From contig DHGD01000102.1 in the NCBI GenBank assembly GCA_002402575.1, forward strand, positions 7,280 to 53,078: a stretch of 45,799 bases of DNA. Reading direction: 5' to 3'. How positions within the stretch are numbered: the stretch's first letter is position 1; the number at the start of each line of letters is the position of its first letter. Under the pieces are notes generated by a model. The model was not told where the DNA came from. It saw nothing but the letters and a program-made list of their open reading frames with translations, and did not search any database. Shown one piece after another: positions 33,258-41,801 of the stretch. The translations under genes were made by a program, and so were the position numbers. This stretch comes from Syntrophomonas sp. UBA4807. Its GTDB lineage: Bacteria; Bacillota; Syntrophomonadia; Syntrophomonadales; Syntrophomonadaceae.

Positions 33258-35087
33258 TTAGTTAATGATCAAGGCTTCTTCCGGAACTTCCAGAACGCTG
33301 GTGTCGGCTTCCTTGATTACCGTGGTCAAGGTAAAAACGTTGGGCAGGCTGTTGTTGGCATAGTAACGGGCTGCGGCGATTTTGCCGTTATAGAAGTTCA
33401 TGTCATAATGATCTGCAGGCAAGCTGGCGATTATCTTCTTTACGGTCAAAGCCTGGTCTAAGAGGCAATAGGCTACATAAAGCTGAGCGAACACGAATAG
33501 GGTGCGAATGGCAAATACGTTAATCAGTTGACCTTTTTCCGCTTTATCGGCATGCCAGGAATAAATCAGATTCATGACTTCTTCCGCGCAATTGTAGGCT
33601 TTTTCCAGGTTGGCAAATTCCTTGGCAAATCCTTCAGTGTCTTTATGGTTGTCGATGAAAGCCTTAATGTCTCCCAGCCATTTTTTGAAAGGCTCACCGT
33701 TAGCCATAGTCATCTTGCGTCCTACCAAATCGTTGCCATGAATAAAGGAGGTGCCTTCCCAAATAGTAAGTACTTTGGAGTCGCGCAAATACTGCTCAAC
33801 CGGATATTCCTTGGTGTATCCCACCCCGCCCAAGACCTGAATGGCTTCGGCTGTCATCAGGGCTGCGGTCTCACTGCCATAGCATTTTACCAGAGGGGTA
33901 AGAATGGCCGCTACGTTTTCACATTCCTTGGCTTTGGCTTTATCTTCCGGCTTGGAATTTTCAGCTATATCGAGGTTCCAGAAGCCTTTGAAAATCATGG
34001 CTCTAATGCCTTCGGTATGGGCCTTCATATCCAGGAGCATTCTTCTAACATCATCATGCTTGATGATAGGAACGCGCTCGCCCTTGATATAGCCCTGAAC
34101 CCTGTCGATCGCATACTGTGACGCCAGGGCATAAGCGGCAGACGCCTGATTGTTAGCATTATGTCCCGTCCCGATGCGTGATTCATTCATCATGTTGAAC
34201 ATCATCATCAGACCTTTGGAGCGGCCTTTTTCGTCGGGATCCGGTCCCATCTGTATTCCATAGCATTCATCGTTTTCGCCATAATTGAGCATACAGGTGG
34301 CAGAGCCGTTAAGTCCCATTTTATGTTCAATGGCAATGGTGGTGACATCATTGTCTCTACCGAGACTGCCGTCTTCGTTTACCCAGATTTTCGGCACGAT
34401 ATAGAGGGCTAAGCCGGCTGAACCTTTAGCACCCTGAGGAGGGCGGGCCAGTACCATGTGGATGGTGTTTTCGCACATGGAGCCGTCGCCGGCAGTGATG
34501 AACATTTTAGTGCCTTTAATCTTCCAAATACGCGGATCGTCGGTAGGATAAGACCTGGTTAGAGCATCGCCGACATCGGAACCAGCTGAAGGCTCAGTCA
34601 AGTTCATGGTTCCCTGCCAGTCTCCGCAAAGCATCTTAGGGACGAATCTCTTTTTGTCGGCTTCAGTTCCGAATTTGATGATAAGGTTGGCAGCGCCGGA
34701 GGTCAATTTGATATTTGAGCCCATGGCCGGACAGGCAGCGGAAATCATTTCCGCCACGGCTTTGTAAAGTATAAGGGGCATACCGCCGTCTACTTCTACG
34801 CATTCACTGCTGGAGCCCCAGCCGTTTTGCTGCAGGAAACGGAATACTTCTTTATATCCGGGAGGATTGGTGACGACGCCATTTTCAAATTTAACAGGAT
34901 TCTTGTCGCCTTCGACGTTTATCGGGCTTACTACTTCCCGGGCAACTTTATATCCTTCGGTTAAAATCGCGTCGACATCATCTACGCTGAAATATTCTTT
35001 GAAACGGTCCAGAGCAAATACTTCATCTGAAGGAAGCCATTCTTTCAATATGAATTTCAAGTCACGAACATTGTATCTGTATTCCAT
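33258..35087 (-). CDS. Acyl-CoA dehydrogenase, long form (about 600 residues), probable butyryl-CoA dehydrogenase
   Basis: The 609-residue flavoprotein carries the acyl-CoA dehydrogenase core (MNLTEPSAGSDVGD for FAD/substrate binding, catalytic Glu in LTIWEGTSFIHGND) plus an extra C-terminal domain of roughly 130 residues, as in the long FadE/DmdC-like group. The core also has an insertion between the middle and C-terminal domains. It would oxidise butyryl-CoA (or a longer acyl-CoA) to the enoyl-CoA, passing electrons to Etf, whose genes are not in the window. ATG 35087 follows AGGAGGAAA; the gene is 21 bases after crotonase 2 and 21 before the thiolase, so all three are co-transcribed. Confidence 0.92.
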   Translation of the reverse strand: MEYRYNVRDLKFILKEWLPSDEVFALDRFKEYFSVDDVDAILTEGYKVAREVVSPINVEGDKNPVKFENGVVTNPPGYKEVFRFLQQNGWGSSSECVEVDGGMPLILYKAVAEMISAACPAMGSNIKLTSGAANLIIKFGTEADKKRFVPKMLCGDWQGTMNLTEPSAGSDVGDALTRSYPTDDPRIWKIKGTKMFITAGDGSMCENTIHMVLARPPQGAKGSAGLALYIVPKIWVNEDGSLGRDNDVTTIAIEHKMGLNGSATCMLNYGENDECYGIQMGPDPDEKGRSKGLMMMFNMMNESRIGTGHNANNQASAAYALASQYAIDRVQGYIKGERVPIIKHDDVRRMLLDMKAHTEGIRAMIFKGFWNLDIAENSKPEDKAKAKECENVAAILTPLVKCYGSETAALMTAEAIQVLGGVGYTKEYPVEQYLRDSKVLTIWEGTSFIHGNDLVGRKMTMANGEPFKKWLGDIKAFIDNHKDTEGFAKEFANLEKAYNCAEEVMNLIYSWHADKAEKGQLINVFAIRTLFVFAQLYVAYCLLDQALTVKKIIASLPADHYDMNFYNGKIAAARYYANNSLPNVFTLTTVIKEADTSVLEVPEEALIIN

Positions 35088-35108
35088 CCGAATTTCCTCC
35101 TAATCTTA

Positions 35109-35903
35109 CTACTCCCCAGTGTACGTGGGTTTACGTTTTTCCAGGAAAGCATGCATGCCTTCTTTGGCGTCCTTGGTGCCAAAAGTCATCGACCAGCCGT
35201 GGGTTTCGATCTGCAGACCTTTTTCCAGGCTGCTACTCCAGGCCGCGTTCAAAGCCTCTTTGGCCATGCGCAAAGAAAAAGCGGGTTTTTGAGCCAACTG
35301 CCGGGCCAGTTTCATAGTGGTTTCTTTTAATTCCGCCAGCGGAACCACCTTGTTTACCAGGCCGTATTTCAATGCGGTTTCGGCATCAAACATTTGCCCG
35401 GTGAAAACCAATTCTTTGGCCTGACAAAGTGAAATGTGCTGTGGCAGTCTTTGTGTTGCGCCGCCGCCAGGGAATATACCAACATTAATTTCCGGCAGGG
35501 CAAATTTGGCGTTGTCGGCAGCGATTCTTAGATCGCAGCACAGGGCATTTTCAAAGCCGCCGCCCATGCACACCCCAGCTATCATGGCAATGGTGGGTTT
35601 GGGAAGATTGGTAAGAGTCAGCCCGCCCAGTACATTCTTATCAATAAATTCCCGCGCTTCTTTGACTCCGTAATTGACCATGGAGGCCAGATCGCCGCCA
35701 GCACTGTAAGCCTTTTCGTTACCGGTCATGATCAAGACTTTTATTTCTGGATCCTGGCCTGCTTCAAAGATAGCTTCACTGCGTTCAATAACCAGTTGGG
35801 CATTGGCGGCATTTAAGGCTTCCGGCCGATTATACTGAATTATTGCTATATCGCCTTCGATGGTGACCTTGATGCACTGATAGTCTTTGTCACGGTACGA
35901 CAT
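35109..35903 (-). CDS. Enoyl-CoA hydratase (crotonase), copy 2
   Basis: This 264-residue protein is a clear paralogue of the crotonase at 30069-30863, with the same length and MSYRDK opening. It has YNRPEALNAAN, MIAGVCMGGGFENALCCDLRIAA, PEINVGIFPGGGATQRL and CQAKELVFTG, so both catalytic glutamates are kept. I start at ATG 35903 behind AAAGGAGGG; the frame upstream to 35948 lacks a ribosome site. It sits between the symporter and acyl-CoA dehydrogenase genes, the position expected for a butyrate-oxidation hydratase. Confidence 0.92.
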   Translation of the reverse strand: MSYRDKDYQCIKVTIEGDIAIIQYNRPEALNAANAQLVIERSEAIFEAGQDPEIKVLIMTGNEKAYSAGGDLASMVNYGVKEAREFIDKNVLGGLTLTNLPKPTIAMIAGVCMGGGFENALCCDLRIAADNAKFALPEINVGIFPGGGATQRLPQHISLCQAKELVFTGQMFDAETALKYGLVNKVVPLAELKETTMKLARQLAQKPAFSLRMAKEALNAAWSSSLEKGLQIETHGWSMTFGTKDAKEGMHAFLEKRKPTYTGE

Positions 35904-36041
35904 CCTGTACCCTCCTTTCTTCAATATGTTAAATAGTTCACGAGCCAAGTCGCTAACACGATCGAAATCAGGGAGGAGGTGGCGTCTATAATAATAGATA
36001 AGCGGTGATTAGACGCCAACTCCTGAAGGATTCTTAAACCT

Positions 36042-37466
36042 TTAGGCTAGATCACCCTGTGCCTTACCTTCCTCAAGTAGCCTCTCGTATTCCTTGTGCC
36101 CCTCGGATACCGGTGGGGCCATCATGGTTAAGATCAGCAGAATGGGCACACCGGCGATAAGTGAAGGCCACAGTGAGGAAATGCCATAGGGATTGCCCGA
36201 GAAGTGCCAGGCACCCGCTAAAATGCCGCCTACCAGCATGGACCAGAAGGCCGCCCGGCTGTCAACTCTGGGCCAGAATATAGCCACCACCAGGACTAAT
36301 CCAGCGATAGCACGGATATTAAACGCTCCCACCAGCCCGTTCAGGATGGAGGTGGCATTCATACCCATATAAGTAGCTATAATACCAACAATAACCATTG
36401 AAATACGGGCGAAATTCATTTCCTGCTTTTCATCCGCATTCGGTTTGAAAAGGCGGAAGAAATCACGGCTGAGCATGGTTGCCACTAACAGCAGCAGTCC
36501 GGGAGCAGTAGAGAGTATAGCTGCTAAAACACCCATTGCCGCCAAGACGCCGTATACATTGCCGGAATAGTTGGCCATGGTGTAGAGCACACTGGAAGCG
36601 CTCGCATTAGGCATTATAACTTTGGCAGCCATACCGATTAAAGCCGGGAACAAAGCAAAGATACCCACCGCGATGGCGGCTCCCCAGAAGCCTTTCTTTA
36701 TCTCGCCCAGACTCTTGGCGCCAAAAATGGAGGCAACCACGGTGGAGGCGCATGCATAAGAGAGGCAGGTGCCCAGAGCGGTCCCGATTACGATAGACAT
36801 ATTGGGCTTGGTAAATTCGAAGAAACCAGCCGGCAAGGCTTGCTGCATATGGCCGATGCCACCGGCCGCCTTAACGCTTACAAAAGCCACGATTCCAAGG
36901 CCGCCATACATTACCGCGGAGTGCAAGACGTTCATCCAGGCCAGACCGCGCATCCCGCCGGTGACGGTGAGGAGTATAAACAAACCACCCATTATCCATA
37001 CCAGGGTCATCTTGTCCATGCCCAGCATAGGTGAAAGGATGGAAGCTGCTGCTATGGGCTGCATGGCGAACAGCATAATATAGACCAGAACCAGAATAGC
37101 CAGCATTACCATGCGGGTTTTCTGATCAAAACGGTACTTGAAGGCCTCGGGAACTGACATGACGTTCTTTCTTTTTCCCATAATGGTGTAAAACACGGTT
37201 ACAGTATACAAAACAAATAATACGCCGAGTGACATGCCCCAATTCATCCATACCGCCGATATGCCGTACTTGAAGGCGTCACCGGCATTCCCCACCGTTC
37301 CTGCGCCGGCGATCATCTCCGCGAACAGCAGGGGTATAATCAGCACCCAAGTCAGCTCACGCTTGGCCACAAAGGTTTCAGACACGCTGCTCTGTCTCTT
37401 CATCATAAACAGGCCGATACCGGCAGTGACAACGAAGTAGAATACAACCCAGAAAATATTTGACAT
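36042..37466 (-). CDS. Sodium:solute symporter (SSS family)
   Basis: The 474-residue protein has about 13 hydrophobic segments and SSS-family features: AEMIAGAGTVGNAGDAFKYG near residue 50, the RKNVMSVPEAFKYRFD loop, and the sodium-site-like region near ILSTAPGLLLLVATMLSRDF. SSS carriers use the sodium gradient to import organic acids, amino acids or vitamins. Its place between the CoA transferase and crotonase genes suggests import of the acid that is then activated (butyrate, crotonate or a similar short-chain acid); this is inference from context. The spacing to the upstream CoA transferase gene is 29 bases. Confidence 0.88.
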   Translation of the reverse strand: MSNIFWVVFYFVVTAGIGLFMMKRQSSVSETFVAKRELTWVLIIPLLFAEMIAGAGTVGNAGDAFKYGISAVWMNWGMSLGVLFVLYTVTVFYTIMGKRKNVMSVPEAFKYRFDQKTRMVMLAILVLVYIMLFAMQPIAAASILSPMLGMDKMTLVWIMGGLFILLTVTGGMRGLAWMNVLHSAVMYGGLGIVAFVSVKAAGGIGHMQQALPAGFFEFTKPNMSIVIGTALGTCLSYACASTVVASIFGAKSLGEIKKGFWGAAIAVGIFALFPALIGMAAKVIMPNASASSVLYTMANYSGNVYGVLAAMGVLAAILSTAPGLLLLVATMLSRDFFRLFKPNADEKQEMNFARISMVIVGIIATYMGMNATSILNGLVGAFNIRAIAGLVLVVAIFWPRVDSRAAFWSMLVGGILAGAWHFSGNPYGISSLWPSLIAGVPILLILTMMAPPVSEGHKEYERLLEEGKAQGDLA

Positions 37467-37495
37467 GCAAGATCCTCCTCGCGCTAAATTTAGAA

Positions 37496-38842
37496 TTATA
37501 CTATCTTGTTGGTCCGGGTCCAGATATGCTGCTCCTGTGCCGCTTTGATCAGATCATCCCGGAAATCGGGGTGCGCGATATCGATCAACAGTTCAGCTCT
37601 TCTGTAAGTGGATTTACCCATAACGTTGGCTATGCCATATTCGGTTACGATGTAGGGTGCATAGGTTCTAGGCATGGTCACGATGGCTCCCGGGCTAAAA
37701 TAGGGGACGATTCTGGACACCATTTTGCCCTTCTGCATCTTGGTGGAAGTCAGGCATATGAAGGGCTTGCCGCCTTTGGATTTTAAGGCCCCTATAGTGA
37801 AATCCAACTGGCCGCCGGTGCCGGAGATATTGCGAAATCCGGAGGACTCGGAATTGATCTGACTGTAGAGGTCGATCTCAACCGCATTGTTTATCGCGAT
37901 TACTTTATCATTTTGTGCTATGACGTCTGGATTGTTGGTTATGTCCACCGGGTATGTGGCTAAGCGGGGATTATAGTTCATGTAGTCGTAAAGCCGCTGC
38001 GAGCCGATGGCAAAAGTGTAAGTTATTTTCCCCTTATCAATGTTCTTCTTTTCCCCATTGACAATCCCTTTTTCTGCCAGGTCAATAAAGCAATCAGCCA
38101 TCATCTCGGAATGGATGCCAAGATTTTTGAGATCAGTGTCAGCTATCATCTTGCCGATCATGGAAGGCATCGCGCCGATGCCAAACTGCAAGGTCGCGCC
38201 GTCTTCAATTTGTTCGATCAATATTGAAGCAATTTTTTTCTCGGCATCGGATACCGGAAATTCCGACGGAAAAACTGGCATGGGAGTTTCATGCTCGACT
38301 ATATAATCAACCTGAGAAATGTGAATGGACTCCTGTTCCCCGCCCAGACACCAGGGCACTTTGGGGTTTACCTCCAGAATTACCACATCTGCCATGTCGC
38401 ATATAGTCTTGGCATAAGAACAGGCCGGCCCAAAATTAAAATAGCCATATTCGTTCATGGGAGTGGTCATGATCATGGCTACTTTAGGCGGGTACATATT
38501 GGCTCGGCGGGTATTTTCGGGGCATTGGCCATAGTTGCCGGGGATGTAATAAGCCAGGTCATGATCTCCCAGGTGACGCTCATGGCCGCTCATATGGCCT
38601 GAATGGTATAAAAATGTTTTCTGTTCAGGATCAGCTTTTACTATTTCGGGTTCGTATAAGAGGCAAACGCCTTTAACATTCACTCCGGTCAATTCATCAC
38701 GTCTGCGGGCCAGGGCCTGGTCTAGAGCACGGGGTCCCATGGAAAAGTGCCCATACCATACCCATTGGTTGGATTGAACTGCTTTGACAGCTTCATCTGC
38801 TGTTCGAAGTTTGCTGGAGTAAAGATCACTGTAAGTTCCCAA
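37496..38842 (-). CDS. Butyryl-CoA:acetate / 4-hydroxybutyrate-type CoA transferase
   Basis: The 448-residue protein belongs to the acetyl-CoA hydrolase/transferase (Cat/AbfT/But) family. The active-site glutamate is Glu332 in SQINSESSGFRN, followed by ISGTGGQLDF; LQFGIGAMPSMI is the CoA-binding loop. It would activate butyrate by transferring CoA from acetyl-CoA, the ATP-sparing route used by syntrophic butyrate oxidisers. The start is TTG at 38842 behind TAGGGGG; no better ATG is in frame. It is the first gene of the cluster and lies about 115 bases downstream of the predicted sigma-54 start. Confidence 0.9.
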   Translation of the reverse strand: MGTYSDLYSSKLRTADEAVKAVQSNQWVWYGHFSMGPRALDQALARRRDELTGVNVKGVCLLYEPEIVKADPEQKTFLYHSGHMSGHERHLGDHDLAYYIPGNYGQCPENTRRANMYPPKVAMIMTTPMNEYGYFNFGPACSYAKTICDMADVVILEVNPKVPWCLGGEQESIHISQVDYIVEHETPMPVFPSEFPVSDAEKKIASILIEQIEDGATLQFGIGAMPSMIGKMIADTDLKNLGIHSEMMADCFIDLAEKGIVNGEKKNIDKGKITYTFAIGSQRLYDYMNYNPRLATYPVDITNNPDVIAQNDKVIAINNAVEIDLYSQINSESSGFRNISGTGGQLDFTIGALKSKGGKPFICLTSTKMQKGKMVSRIVPYFSPGAIVTMPRTYAPYIVTEYGIANVMGKSTYRRAELLIDIAHPDFRDDLIKAAQEQHIWTRTNKIV

Positions 38843-38966
38843 CTAACATCAACCCCCTAAGTAAATAACATAGCTGGCGCTTATAGTAAGGCCAGACGCG
38901 CTTTATAAAAGATTAAACAAATACCCCCTTCCCGATTCTGTCAAATTTTCCTCATGGATATACAAA

Positions 38967-38983
38967 CGCAACATTCATGCCAA
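38967..38983 (-). promoter_or_regulatory. Sigma-54-like promoter of the beta-oxidation cluster
   Basis: On the minus strand TGGCATG-AATG-TTGCG (38982-38967) has the correct spacing and the GG and GC dinucleotides, with one deviation in each half. The start would be near 38956. It lies between the CoA transferase gene and the terminator of the activator gene. Confidence 0.7.
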
Positions 38984-39049
38984 GAGCGTTGTTCAGGCAA
39001 TTACAACATAAGTCTCAATCATAAGGCCGTTGGCTGGGTTTGGGCCCGA

Positions 39050-39080
39050 TAAAAAAACAGCCAGGGAAACCTCGCTGTTG
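39050..39080 (-). terminator. Terminator of the second sigma-54 activator gene
   Basis: AACAGCGAGG (39079-39070) pairs with CCTGGCTGTT (39065-39056) with one mismatch, followed on the minus strand by a run of T (39057-39051). It lies about 300 bases after the activator stop and separates it from the CoA transferase cluster. Confidence 0.75.
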
Positions 39081-39375
39081 TTCGGTATAGATTACAGGTG
39101 TATGTTAAGCCAGACATGTCAGGTAATTGGCGTAATCAAGGTTTGGCAAGTAACCGGGCGGTTTCGGCGCAAACGCCCTAATAGGCCGCCATCTCGTCTC
39201 CGGTATGGCGCCGGTTTCGCAAATTCGTCAATACCGGCTAGTCTGAAAAGAATTGCTTAAGAGATGTTATTTCGCACCTGTCATCAGTACCGCTCAAGAA
39301 ATTTGAAATTCCGGCTAGAATCCGGAGAAGGCAGCAGCCAGCACTATCTACGGAAATACCAGTCCTGAACCGCCA
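39081..39375. other. Activator-gene 3' region / upstream control region of the beta-oxidation cluster
   Basis: About 300 bases without a credible gene. It holds the inverted repeat CCGGTAT (39200-39206) / ATACCGG (39231-39237), the palindrome GACATGTC near 39113-39120, and an imperfect repeat pair around 39121-39155. These lie 150-280 bases upstream of the sigma-54 start and are candidate activator sites. Confidence 0.45.
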
Positions 39376-41481
39376 CTAGTTGATGCCATATTTGCTCAAC
39401 TTGTCATAAAACGCGGATCGGCTCAAATTTAGCATCCTGGCTGCGGCGCTTTTATTGCCTTTAGTCTTTTGCAGAGCCCCAATAATAATATTTTTATCGA
39501 CATCGGACAGTGCTGAACGGTAATTTGAGGGTTCCAGTGGTTTAGTGTCTGTATGCAAAAGGTGCAGCGGCAGATGTTCCACTCCGATTTGTCCTTCCCA
39601 TACATAATTTGCAGCTCTTTCTATGGCATTTTCCAATTCCCTGATATTGCCTGGCCAGGAGTGCCGTTCCAAAGCCGTACAGGCCTCGCGGTTAATACCA
39701 GTCAACCGCGAGCCCAGGATTTGATTATACTTTTCGATAAATTTATTAGCTAAAGGGACTATGTCTTCATATCTCTCCCGCAGTGGAGGAAGATGAAACT
39801 CGATTACGTTCAAGCGGTAAAAGAGGTCCTCACGGAAGTTCCCGGCATTTATGGCTTCACGCAGATCCTTGTTGGTAGCGGCAATTATTCTGACGTCCAC
39901 CGTCTGAGTACTGGTTCCGCCAACTCTCATGAACCTCTTATCCTGCAAGACCTGCAACAACTTGACCTGAATCGATAAAGGCATGTCTCCTATTTCATCC
40001 AGGAATATGGTCCCTTTATGGGCTTGTTCAAAATAACCGGGTTTTCCTTTTTTTGACGCCCCGGTAAAAGATCCCGGAGCATAACCAAAAAGTTCGGATT
40101 CTAACAGTGTTTCCGGGATAGCCGCACAATTGACTTTGATAAAGGGATATTTGGACCGGGGGCTGGATGAATGTATAGCCCGGGCGAACATATCCTTGCC
40201 TACCCCGCTTTCACCGGTCAACAGTACCGTGGAACAACTCCTGGCAATTCTATAGGCTTCATTTTTCATATTGTTAAACTCGGCATTCCGGCTTATTATC
40301 TCTTTGAAAGTGCTTTCGCCGCCTTTTTTCTCCAGCTCGCTGCGATAATAATTTACCTGCTGCTTCAATGACAACAGCTTGCTGGCGACTTCTTCTGTTA
40401 CTTTGTTGTCGTCAAGGTATATGGTACTGACCACCCCGGTAATTACATAATGGTTGTCAAGGGCCTTTTTGATCGGTATATGCGATATAATGCATTTCTT
40501 GCTTTCGATGACGCATTCGGTTAATTCCGGCATTCCGGTTTTTAGACTTACTTCTGCGCCCTGGTTGTTCAAAATCAGGCTGATCGGTTTACATACAATG
40601 TCTTGCGCGGTTTTATTAAACAATTCGCAGGCTCTTTTGTTGACGTATTTCACCTTACAAGCTTTGTCCGAAACCAATACTCCGTCAGAAGTTGAATTGA
40701 TAACTCCGTCCATAGTAGTGTGCATATCCTTGATCATTTCAAGTTCATGGGCCATTTGCTCAACATCGGATTTATCAACAATAGTAATGACTGTTCCGAT
40801 ATAGATATTGTCTTCGAATATAGGTATTTGGTTGACAATAACACGCAGGCTGCCAATCACATGTTTTGCTCCCAGGACTCTTTTGTCAAAAACCTTGATC
40901 TCCGGCAACACTTCTCTGATGTGCTTGCCTTTGAGATTTGGCAGTCGCGGATTGAACATCACTTCAGCGGCAGGATTAAATCGTAAAACATAGCCTTTAT
41001 TATCAACAATAATTACCGCTTCATAGTTGGCATTAAATAGCGATTCCAAAATTGCTGATGACTTTATGATAACGTTCATACTCTCGCGAAGGTATTCGTG
41101 TGTTCCTATCAACCCTACCACTTTCCCGTGGTGGTCAACTACAACTACATAGTCTACCTTGCTGCGGGTGACCCTGACTGCCAGAGAGACCTCATCATAA
41201 GTAAGTTCACTGGAAACAAAGATAGGATTGTAAACTACGTACGGCGTGCAGGGGTCATCCAGGCCAGCCCCATCCAGTAATGCCTTGTAAAGCCTTTTTT
41301 TAGGGAATACCCCGATCAGTTTTTCTTTTTCATCGACTACCGGGAGGGTGTTTAATTTACATTCCTGATAATAACTAACTACCGTTCTTAAGGTGTCTCC
41401 CAAATGCAGCAGCTTGAAATTGGTGTTCATCATCTGTTTCACAGTCAACCATGAAGCAGAATTTAGAGCTTTGGGGCTCAT
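39376..41481 (-). CDS. Sigma-54-dependent enhancer-binding activator with CBS and PAS domains (paralogue 2)
   Basis: The 701-residue protein has the same domain order as the activator at 22659-24773: two CBS domains, two PAS-like domains, AAA+ sigma-54 domain and Fis-type helix-turn-helix. Motifs are Walker A GESGVGKD, GSFTGA in FGYAPGSFTGASKKGK, Walker B GTIFLDEIGD, and C-terminal LNLSRSAFYDKLSKYGIN. The AAA+ parts are nearly identical between the two, while the CBS/PAS halves differ more, which points to different signals and shared output. It lies upstream of the beta-oxidation cluster and is the likely activator of its sigma-54 promoter. Its own gene has a consensus sigma-54 promoter (41743-41758), so autoregulation is possible. 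ATG 41481 follows GGGGATGA. Confidence 0.93.
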   Translation of the reverse strand: MSPKALNSASWLTVKQMMNTNFKLLHLGDTLRTVVSYYQECKLNTLPVVDEKEKLIGVFPKKRLYKALLDGAGLDDPCTPYVVYNPIFVSSELTYDEVSLAVRVTRSKVDYVVVVDHHGKVVGLIGTHEYLRESMNVIIKSSAILESLFNANYEAVIIVDNKGYVLRFNPAAEVMFNPRLPNLKGKHIREVLPEIKVFDKRVLGAKHVIGSLRVIVNQIPIFEDNIYIGTVITIVDKSDVEQMAHELEMIKDMHTTMDGVINSTSDGVLVSDKACKVKYVNKRACELFNKTAQDIVCKPISLILNNQGAEVSLKTGMPELTECVIESKKCIISHIPIKKALDNHYVITGVVSTIYLDDNKVTEEVASKLLSLKQQVNYYRSELEKKGGESTFKEIISRNAEFNNMKNEAYRIARSCSTVLLTGESGVGKDMFARAIHSSSPRSKYPFIKVNCAAIPETLLESELFGYAPGSFTGASKKGKPGYFEQAHKGTIFLDEIGDMPLSIQVKLLQVLQDKRFMRVGGTSTQTVDVRIIAATNKDLREAINAGNFREDLFYRLNVIEFHLPPLRERYEDIVPLANKFIEKYNQILGSRLTGINREACTALERHSWPGNIRELENAIERAANYVWEGQIGVEHLPLHLLHTDTKPLEPSNYRSALSDVDKNIIIGALQKTKGNKSAAARMLNLSRSAFYDKLSKYGIN

Positions 41482-41610
41482 AAATTCATCCCCTTCCTCA
41501 ACAAACCGTAAACAACTCTGCGATTTGTGTCCTCATACGGTATCAGGCCCCGAATCCCGATCCCGAGACATTAAAAATCACTGGCAAAATACTAAGCCTG
41601 GCCTATAGTT

Positions 41611-41651
41611 CTGTCCGATTAATGTCCATAAAACCGGACAGGTGTATGGAC
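41611..41651. repeat. Interleaved inverted repeats in the activator leader
   Basis: CTGTCCG (41611-41617) is complementary to CGGACAG (41635-41641), and GTCCAT (41624-41629) to ATGGAC (41646-41651). The order a-b-a'-b' allows a pseudoknot in the transcript or two overlapping protein sites. It lies 80-120 bases downstream of the sigma-54 start predicted for the activator gene. Confidence 0.5.
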
Positions 41652-41742
41652 CGTTAAACAACAATTGTGTTCGGGCGGCAATCAGAATTTTGCTAATAAG
41701 CCCTGCCTTCAGGCCATCCCTTAGTTATCTGCATGATAATTG

Positions 41743-41758
41743 TGCAATTAACGTGCCA
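41743..41758 (-). promoter_or_regulatory. Consensus sigma-54 promoter upstream of activator paralogue 2
   Basis: On the minus strand TGGCACG-TTAA-TTGCA (41758-41743) is an exact match to the sigma-54 consensus with correct spacing. The start would be near 41732, giving a leader of about 250 bases that contains the repeats at 41611-41651. It lies just after the CaiB gene stop. Confidence 0.88.
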
Positions 41759-41801
41759 ATTCGGTGTGCAGATTAATTGCAAGCTTATATAAGCAAGCTG
41801 T

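Noticed and set aside
39030..39260. Plus-strand open frame of 76 codons between the CoA transferase and activator 2
   Set aside because: It overlaps the activator terminator and candidate activator sites, has no ribosome site, and the translation is low-information.
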